Source of the DNA: Plumapathes pennacea
Lineage: Eukaryota; Cnidaria; Anthozoa; Antipatharia; Myriopathidae
Direction of reading: 5' to 3'
Length of the DNA: 64,000 nucleotides
NCBI GenBank assembly: GCA_964036295.1
Contig: OZ038463.1
Location: 3,224,001 to 3,288,000 of the forward strand
Both the position numbers and the translations under genes were made by a program. The stretch's first letter is position 1. Every line of letters begins with the position of its first letter. Of this stretch, positions 56,922-64,000 are shown piece by piece. Under the pieces are notes generated by a model. It did not search any database. It was not told the origin of the DNA and was given only the letters and a program-made list of their open reading frames with translations.

Positions 56922-57767
56922 GACTCTGGAACAGACCAATTTTTAGGCGATCCTGATTGGTTATTTCAAACAATGCAAATACGACCAGAATATCTACCAG
57001 CGGGCAAACATGGCGGAGTTTTTCACCGGGAACGATGAAGTTTGCAGGCACCCAGCTGATTGCATCTGCATCAGGAAGCGAATATAACCAGATGCAGCAG
57101 TTAACTAGAGTGCAACTTGACCCAATGATGGCTTTGCAACCAAACTCTGGTCTTGTTGTACTTAAACGTCACATTCGCGATCGAGCGCTGTTTGACAGCA
57201 ATCGCTTCTCTGATTTTTAAACGAAGGAAGGATCCTTCCTGTCGGTACATTATGTCTTCAGGTAACTTTGAAGCACATTTCTGTCAGCTACAGAACCAGC
57301 TGAGAGCGACAAAGCCTTTAGATATTTCTACATGTGCCATGCTGTCGGGTCGTTTAATTGTGTTATGGTCCCGGTTTTGGTGGTATTAAATTGTTTTCTG
57401 TGCTTTGTATTTATGCCATGTGTGCAAATTGTGTGTAACATTCTTCGCGGGTGCAAATTGAACATGTAAACATGACCAGGCTTTATGTATATCTGCATGC
57501 AGTATCGATGAAATCAGTATATCCACCAATTGATCAATAATCCGTCGCGTTGGCCGCAGCGCAACGGAAACATCCTACTTCTACGATCTGACTTCCAAAA
57601 CTTGATGCCGTTTTTCTTCAATAATGTAGGGGTCTTTTTATTCACTTTCAAGCCCTCTCACAACAATAACAGTTGCGTAAAACCAAAATGATTTTTGCCC
57701 GTGGGCATGCGCGGTTTAACCAGAAGTCCGCTATTTACGGACTGAAAATCTGGTCTGTTCCAGAGTC
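56922..57767. repeat. Region bracketed by a 16-base inverted repeat
   Basis: GACTCTGGAACAGACC at 56922-56937 and its inverted copy GGTCTGTTCCAGAGTC at 57752-57767 face each other, each next to an ATT-rich CCTGATTGG / GGATTGG stretch. Inside I see no coding exon that I would defend. It directly precedes the inverted-repeat cassette. Confidence 0.5.
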
Positions 57768-57982
57768 TGGATTGGTCCGATTGGCGGTTGTGCCTAAATC
57801 GTACCAACGGGAAGGACAGCTGCGCAAGACTGAACTATGATGAAAAGAAGCGATGCTATTTCACTTAACTCGATAAGGCTTGTTCATTTCATCGTTCGAT
57901 GAAATACACAGAAGACAGCCATCTTGGATTTACCGACATCGTCCGATTCTCGGTCGTGAGGCGATCTACCCTGGGTTCCAGA

Positions 57983-58144
57983 GGTTTCTCGCTCTCGGAA
58001 AACCCGGGCTGCGCGGCCGCGTAGAGCTGGGGCCGAAATCACGGGCGGCGGGGGGCTGGGGGCGAGGCGAAGCCCCCGCCGCCCGTGATTTCGGCCCCAG
58101 CTCTACGCGGCCGCGCAGCCCGGGTTTTCCGAGAGCGAGAAACC
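57983..58144. repeat. Near-perfect GC-rich palindrome, ~72-bp arms
   Basis: The left arm starts GGTTTCTCGCTCTCGGAAAA and the right arm ends with its exact complement. The only difference I see is a six- versus five-G run at the inner end; the loop is about 17 bases (CTGGGGGCGAGGCGAAG). Flanking bases TACCCTGGG (57967) and CCCAGGGTA (58153-58161) continue the pairing after a mismatch. GC content is far above the neighbourhood, and NotI-like GCGGCCGC sites occur in each arm. Confidence 0.9.
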
Positions 58145-58606
58145 CCAAACCCCAGGGTAGTCGACACTAGATAACATAGGGTGGAGGACCCCTGAGTTTT
58201 CGGAATATTTCCGACTTTACGATGACGTCACACAAAACCACAATTCGGAAAAACAAGATGGCGGACATGCGAGCGGTTTGAAGCGATGCCCAACGGACGG
58301 TATTTTCCAGAGTATTTCGTCGTATATTCACTCATTTCTACTGTTACCGATTTCTATGGATGCATACGAATCGGCATTTAGTAGTCCGTGCAAAAACCTA
58401 CAAAGACTCTCGAGCGGTATGGGTTACCTGACTGGGTGTTAAGGACGCGAAACAGACTACAAGACACTTTACAACATAGGTTGAGGTAACCGATAATATT
58501 AATTAAGAAATAAAAAAAAATTCACGCCAATCGCGCTGTCCTGTCTATGTCACATGTATTTTTGGAGGGAAATTTAGGGTGATCGAGATGCAGAGATAGA
58601 TGAACA

Positions 58607-60318
58607 ATGGTTGACTATGGCTTCGTAAACTCTGCAGAAGAGACCTATAAGTTCATTTCAGAATACGAAGTAAAGCACGCAGTAAAGTTTGCCTGCTACA
58701 AGGATGACAAAGGCTTTGGAAACGCAGGTAAGCGAATTATTTCATCCTGCCTGGTTTTCACTAAGTGGCATATGTAATGATATACAAGCATGATAAGCAT
58801 AAACATAAGAACCAATCGAGCATAAGAATCTTAAGGTTCTTATGTTTACGCTCATCATACTTATGCTTATGGCAATAGTGAAAACCAGGCTTTAATTGAC
58901 CTTGGATAGATAGTTCCATGCCAGACAAAGGAAAACAGTCACTATGTACAATACACTTCTTTATGAAATGTCTTAATTTTTTTCAAGGAATTGAAATTGA
59001 ATAACTGTGTCCAGATAATGCTATAAACTGACCGGTTAGAAGCAAGCTGGAAGAGTAATTGGGATGTCAACAGTGCTATTAAAAAAGGCTTAAATTAGGG
59101 ATGCTTATAATTATTTACCATGGTGTGGGGTGGGGGGTTGGGATTAGGGTCTCTCTTTTCATATGGAGGGGAGGGGCATGAAATTTTCATAGTTAAAGCT
59201 GGGGAGGGGGCAGAGGCAGGGGCTATGACATGCAGTTTAGAGAACCCCAACCTGCCACAAGAGAGGAAAACACACCAAACAAGTGGAGACAGATGACTTC
59301 AGATGACATCACATTTACTCACTGCAAAGGAAAGTTCATTTCCTCCCACAACTGAGTTCAAGTAATAACAACAACAACATCACTTTATTCATAACCTTAC
59401 AGTAATATAAAAAAATACAGAGTAACAATCAAAGATAAACTATTTGTTAAAACAAATTATTTGCACTTGGATTATTTGCACTTGAAACAGAACTTAGATG
59501 TTATGCAAATAAAATCTTGCTGAGCAACTTAAAGTGTTGCTAAGACAAAAATGGCCTCAATCTCATTACTCTTATTTGAGAACCATTACAAAATGAGGAA
59601 GAATGGCGTTTTCTGTTTGTCAATATCTCATCTCGTTCGAGAGATATTCAAGATTTTGCAATAATTTTGCTAGTGAGCAGAGCTATGATGTCACTTTGTT
59701 GACAGACAAGAGGGAAATTTCAAAGTGTTGAATATTTCCACAAATATTAGATAAAAATGATTGAAACTTTACATGCTCATGACAATTGAGGACTTGCACA
59801 TGATCATGATCAAGTTGCCATGGAAATATTTTCCCCCTGTTACCTTTTTTGATTTTTCAGAGTTCATGGCTCTCTGTGATGGGAGCAGAAGTCATGGAAG
59901 TATTTAGCATTTGTAGATGGAGTTCCTTTGCTTCTACCAGTTAGTTTGGATGGTGCAGCGGAGGGTGTGGAAGATCTACCACACATTTTGGAAGAACAGG
60001 GTTACAGGTACATGCCTATAATTCCAAAGGAAAAAAAAAAAAAAAAACAGCCAAATACATGTAAATTTGAAATAATTTAGTGCAATGATGTATACTGTTC
60101 CTCTTTCTCTCTTGTTTGGCACTAAAAGGTATGAGCTAGAGGCTGCAACCCTTTGGTCACCAGTTGGACATTACACCACCTGTTTCAAGTTTAAGGGCCA
60201 GTGGATGTTCTATCATGGGATGGCAGTGAAGTATGGAAGGGGACTAAGACCATACAATGGAACACTACAAGGATACCACTTGTCCCATTGCATCTATGTT
60301 AATAGGCTACTGAAATGA
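58607..60318 (+). CDS. Putative three-exon mini-gene inside the inverted-repeat cassette
   Basis: Exons 58607-58727 (ATG start, donor GCAG|GTAAGC), 59908-60007 (acceptor TATTTAG, donor ACAG|GTACAT) and 60129-60318 (TGA end) keep phase and give 136 residues. Exon 1 encodes MVDYGFVNSAEETYKFISEY and YKDDKGFGNA, which recall the start of calcium-responsive-transcription-factor-like proteins repeated in coral genomes. Exon 3 encodes SPVGHYTTCFKFKGQWMFYH, resembling the His box of ubiquitin-specific proteases (GHYxxY...W) but with the following Asp position changed. The exon 2 acceptor is weak. It could be a captured or decayed gene fragment rather than a working gene. Confidence 0.4.
58748..58891. 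mobile_element. Foldback element, GCCTGGTTTTCACTA ends
   Basis: Left TGCCTGGTTTTCACTAAG, right AATAGTGAAAACCAGGCT. The inside is ATAAGCATAAACATAAGAAC and its inverted partner, so it folds into one hairpin. It lies in the first intron of the putative mini-gene. A related end is at 19759. Confidence 0.8.
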
Positions 60319-61102
60319 GAAACTGTGTCAGCCGAATGCACTAGATGGAAGCCCTGGCCAAATGAGCTGTGTCCATTTAGCCACCCAGCTGTTGCATGTT
60401 GAATGAGTTTTGATCTTACTCAAAATTTTGTGCAACATTTGTTTTGTTCTCTGGGGTGTTGGTTTTGTTTTGCAGTCATTTGGCCACCTTAATGCAACAT
60501 TGTAGTACACTGGAGCAGGTGCATCTTCCAATAATTCTTACAGTATGATCTTCTTGTTACACGAAACATGTTTTGCTGATTTGGCCACCTCCATAAAACA
60601 TCGCTTTCTATTGCTACCTATTGAACTCTTGTAATAAATAACTGAAATTTCGTTGCCTTACCTCAACCTATGTTATAAAGTGCCTTGTAGTCTGTTTCGC
60701 GTCGTAACACCCAGTCAGGTAACCCATACCGCTCGAGAGTCTTTGTAGGTTTTTGCACGGACTACTAAATGCCGATTCGTATGCATCGGTACATAGAAAT
60801 CGGTAACAGTAGAAATGAGTGAATAACAAGGCGAAATACTCTGGAAAATACCGTCCGTTCGGCATCGCTTCAAACCGCTCGCATGTCCGCCATCTTGTTT
60901 CTCCGAATTGTGACTTCGTGTGACGTCTCGTAAAGTCGGAAATATTCCGAAAACTCAGGGGTCCTCCACCCTATGTTATCTAGTGTCGACCCTCTAGGTC
61001 AGAGGCGATCGGGTCTAAACTCGTTTTCAGTCTTGCGCAGCTGTCCTTCCCGTTGGTACGATTTAGGCACAACCCCGATTGGCATTAGTTTAGAAATCTA
61101 AG

Positions 61103-63144
61103 ATGGCGGTCCGACCCGGGAAGTTGATGGCGAACAGCACAGCGTTCTTCCTTTGTGATATGCAGGAAGGGTTCCGCGCTTCGACTCTGTACTACCCCGA
61201 GATCATAAATGTTGCACAGAGAATGGTGAGTTACATTGTGCGTTTTCTTACGTAATCCTTCCAAAGTGGCTATTCGTATAGGACGTCCCGTACGGCGACT
61301 TGTATTTGCTATTCGTACGCGAGTCCAGAATTTTCGTTGAATTTCTATTTAATTACTTATTCTTGCCAATCAAAAATAATATATGTTTGTTTAGATGTAT
61401 TATAAGATTCTAGCGACCGCCGTTTATTTTGCTCAGTCTCTGCATACAAGCCTCCAGTTAGAAACAGTAGGAAATTGGTCGGTGCGTTATAGGGTATGTA
61501 CAGTGTATCTGTGAAAGAACTTTGGATATGTTAATATCTTCTGCATTTTCAGGTCACTGCTGCAAACATCCTTGAGATTCCAGTTATTGCGACAGAACAT
61601 GTATGGATCATGAGCACTATTGGGTTAATTAATTCTTATATATACCTACCACTTACTAATTTTGCACTCGTCTCATGCCAACTCATATTGATCTCCCACT
61701 AAAAAAACTACTCTGTGGCTGGTAATGTTTGTATTAATTTATATTATATTGTATTATATCTGTATTTTTTCTAATTCCTGCTTGCTGAGTTGTCAATGAT
61801 TCTTCTTGATTTTTTTTATGAACTCATGAAATGGTTAGCCTTGGGAATGATTGATCTTAACTCATTGTTGTAAATTTCAGACTTAGTGTTTCCATTACTT
61901 AGGGTGCATTCTTTGGGGAGTATTCCGTCTATCCCTATGCTGACATTATGAATAACAGAATGGTCAATATTTCCCAAAATGAACAGACTTTGTGTTATTC
62001 TCAAAACAGATGCGACCGAGAAAGTCTGTGTATCATGTACACAAGTTCCCTGCTAAAACGAAGGCAAAAATTGCCAAAATAACACAATTGCCTGCTATTC
62101 TGTCTATTCCAAACAAACTGTGGCTATACCACCTATTCTGCTATCGGGAGCAGAATAAACGGTGAGAATGCAGTCTGGTGTATTAATATGGTGTATTTCA
62201 TTCGTTCTGGGATCAGAATACATATAGGTCCCAAAAGAACAAGATTACTGTATATTCCTTGCACTCGTACACTGGAATAGTCCCAAAAGAACGTGCCCTA
62301 AAAGTACCTGGATTTTCCCTTGTCTATTTATTTTCTACATTTTTTATATTTTTTTTATTGGGTACACTGTTTATACTTACATATGGCATAGATTATTTGA
62401 AGTAAAACTTAACTGTTGTTGTTGTTTTTTGTTTTCTTTTGAAGGATGAGTTTGGATGCACAGTAAAAGAAATAACCACCATTTCATTCAAGGACCAAAT
62501 TTTTTCAAAGACAAACTTCTCCATGGTAACACCTGAAGTGGTGGAGTACTTACAGCAAAGGAAGGGCATCAAGTCAATTGTACTCATGGGGATTGTGGTG
62601 AGGGAGTTAACACTGGGAACTTTGCATACCAGAATTTGCATCCAGCTCATGCCATGTTGGCTAATCATTAAATTTCTGTGATGTTGTGCTAATTTTTCAA
62701 AAAAAAAAAAAAAAAATAGCAACAATGACCACAGTCAAATGCACATTCCCAAAGTTGAGCCAAAATTTCCATTTTCCTTTTGAGGATGCAGATTAGTTTG
62801 CTTTTTATTCTCCCAAGATTTTCAGGAACAAGATGGCAAACTTTCGGTTTGTGTTGGAATTTGATGTTACATTTGACATTGAGTGTGCTCAATCATAATA
62901 TAGTACATAGAATTTAATAGTGGTTTCTGCATTTTTCAAGATTGCTTTGCATTGTGGACAAAGGCAATTTGTTCTATTGAGTTCTAAATTGAGTAACGTA
63001 CCATACTGTCAATTATTTTTTGGACAGACTCACGTGTGTGTCCTCCAGACAGCTCTTGACTTGTTGGAAAGAAATTATGATGTCCATGTTATTGCTGATG
63101 GAGTTTCCTCAAGCACTATGGTAGAACGCATGTATGGTATTGAG
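61103..63144 (+). CDS. ISOC1: Isochorismatase-domain protein (ISOC1-like), 5' portion; continues beyond window
   Basis: Cysteine-hydrolase fold protein; animal ISOC members have no firmly known substrate. Four exons, all phase 0: 61103-61225, 61553-61600, 62445-62597, 63028-63144, giving 147 residues. Motifs: NSTAFFLCDMQEGF (catalytic Asp of the triad), KTNFSMVTPEV (Lys), IKSIVLMGIVTHVCVLQTAL (nucleophile Cys). HVIADGVSSSTMVERMYGIE leads to the donor GAG|GTATGG. The start ATG 61103 has good context (AAGATGG). The conserved YPKGLG loop after TEQ reads TEH then DEFGCTVKEI, two residues shorter than expected. Animal ISOC proteins are 200-300 residues, so at least one more coding exon lies beyond 64000. 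Confidence 0.88.
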
Positions 63145-64000
63145 GTATGGGTACATTAGATCGCAAGGTGATGCCTTTTCTTTCTTCTAAAATTGATACT
63201 CCAAACCCATCCTGGGTTGGTCTGCAAAAAGCGGTGGAGGGGGAGGGGGAGAAAGGGGGAGGGAGGAAAAGAGCCCCTGGTAACACTCTCTTCAGTCCTG
63301 TTCTAAAGATGTAAGGCCTGCAACCTCATTCCCAGGCTCTTTCATCTCCCGGCCCCCGCCCTCGAAGAAAGACCCTGGTTCAGGCTGGTCACGTGCCTTG
63401 CTCACAAAGATAATCCGTTGGGAGGGGTCCCCCTGTCAAAGAAATTTGTCGTGCTGTGCGTTTGTCAAATCAAAACGAGGCTGGCACAAACGACACAAAT
63501 CAGCCACGCTTTTTGGCAAGCTTCCTATAAAAGGGCGCTTCCCAGGGAAGCGCAGAGCCACTTGTCAGTCAACAGCGACCGAGACAACAGCTCCTAATTA
63601 GTAAAAAGCCAAAAATGTCCAAATTTTGTTTTCCTTGTACTTGAATACCACGCAAAACAAGATAATGTTGCCTCACCAATTTTCCATCACATAAATATTC
63701 ATTTTGAGTGCAATTTGAGTAAAATCCAAGAATAATCTTCAAAGTAAAAAATTAAATATGCTTGGTGGTCGTATTGCAACGCGAAATTCAAAATGTATTT
63801 TGGCAGCCAAGAGAAAAATTTCGTTTCAAACCCTTCCGTCCAGGACTCCACATTAAAGTTGCCCGTATGTGTTTAATTTTAGGTATACTTTTAGTTGCTG
63901 CAGAGAAATTTCATGGACAGAGCGACTTCTGAACGCTGTGGACGCACGTGCGATTCAACAAACATTATGCAAATTTGATGTCGAAAGAGGCGGCCAACGG
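63145..64000. other. ISOC intron, to window end
   Basis: Contains a purine-rich tract (63238-63270: GGGAGGGGGAG-type) and AT-rich DNA. No further ISOC exon is visible before the window ends. Confidence 0.5.

Larger units (their letters stand above)
57778..61082. mobile_element. Transposon-like cassette with long inverted repeats
   Basis: Two inverted-repeat blocks face each other across about 2.2 kb. The inner arms are 58162-58490 and 60656-60990 (about 330 bp each; left arm begins GTCGACACTAGATAACATAG). The outer arms are 57778-57834 and 61028-61082 (left GATTGGCGGTTGTGCCTAAA). The left side carries an extra insertion, including the GC-rich palindrome at 57983-58144, which the right side lacks. 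Between the arms lie a putative three-exon mini-gene, a MITE (58748-58891) and AT-rich DNA. No transposase is recognisable, so it is non-autonomous or not a transposon at all. The right end lies 20 bases from the ISOC start codon. Confidence 0.65.

Overview
The window looks like nuclear DNA of an anthozoan cnidarian, most likely a stony coral. This is inferred from animal-type genes with short exons and GT-AG introns, AT-rich introns packed with short foldback elements, and a tRNA-derived SINE. I could not run any database comparison. All gene models were built by hand: exon ends were accepted only when splice sites, reading phase and family homology agreed.

Layout: (1) about 1-12.65 kb, plus strand, is the 3' part of a neogenin/DCC-type netrin receptor: the end of one FN3 domain, five further FN3 domains, a membrane segment and a cytoplasmic tail with recognisable P1 and P3 motifs. 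(2) 12.65-17.8 kb is intergenic and dominated by nested inverted repeats. (3) 17.8-35.0 kb, plus strand, is a complete 29-coding-exon ZO/TJP1-type MAGUK of 1700 residues. Its order is CARD, PDZ1, PDZ2, PDZ3, SH3, guanylate-kinase-like, long disordered region, ZU5, UPA. (4) 38.0-40.5 kb, minus strand, is a two-exon MFSD6-like major facilitator. (5) 40.5-49.8 kb holds no gene that I can support. It contains three (TA)n tracts and many foldback (MITE-like) elements. (6) 49.86-55.84 kb, plus strand, is a complete ABCC4/MRP4-like full ABC transporter of 1280 residues. (7) 57.8-61.08 kb is a transposon-like cassette with long inverted repeats, a GC-rich palindrome and a putative three-exon mini-gene. 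(8) 61.1 kb to the window end, plus strand, is the 5' part of an isochorismatase-domain (ISOC1-like) gene.

The most interesting system is the ZO gene. Vertebrate ZO-1, as I recall it, has no N-terminal CARD and ends at the end of ZU5 with the residues DHF. Here an N-terminal CARD is spliced in phase to the PDZ core. The protein also continues past DHF into a UPA domain, so the ZU5/UPA boundary reads His-Phe-Ser. That is the motif cleaved autoproteolytically in PIDD, and the related FIIND domains of NLRP1 and CARD8 cleave Phe-Ser at the same boundary. This suggests, without proving, a junctional scaffold with death-fold signalling and possible self-processing. A second theme is the large set of unrelated foldback elements whose ends resemble one another (roughly GGCCYGGTTYACAY).
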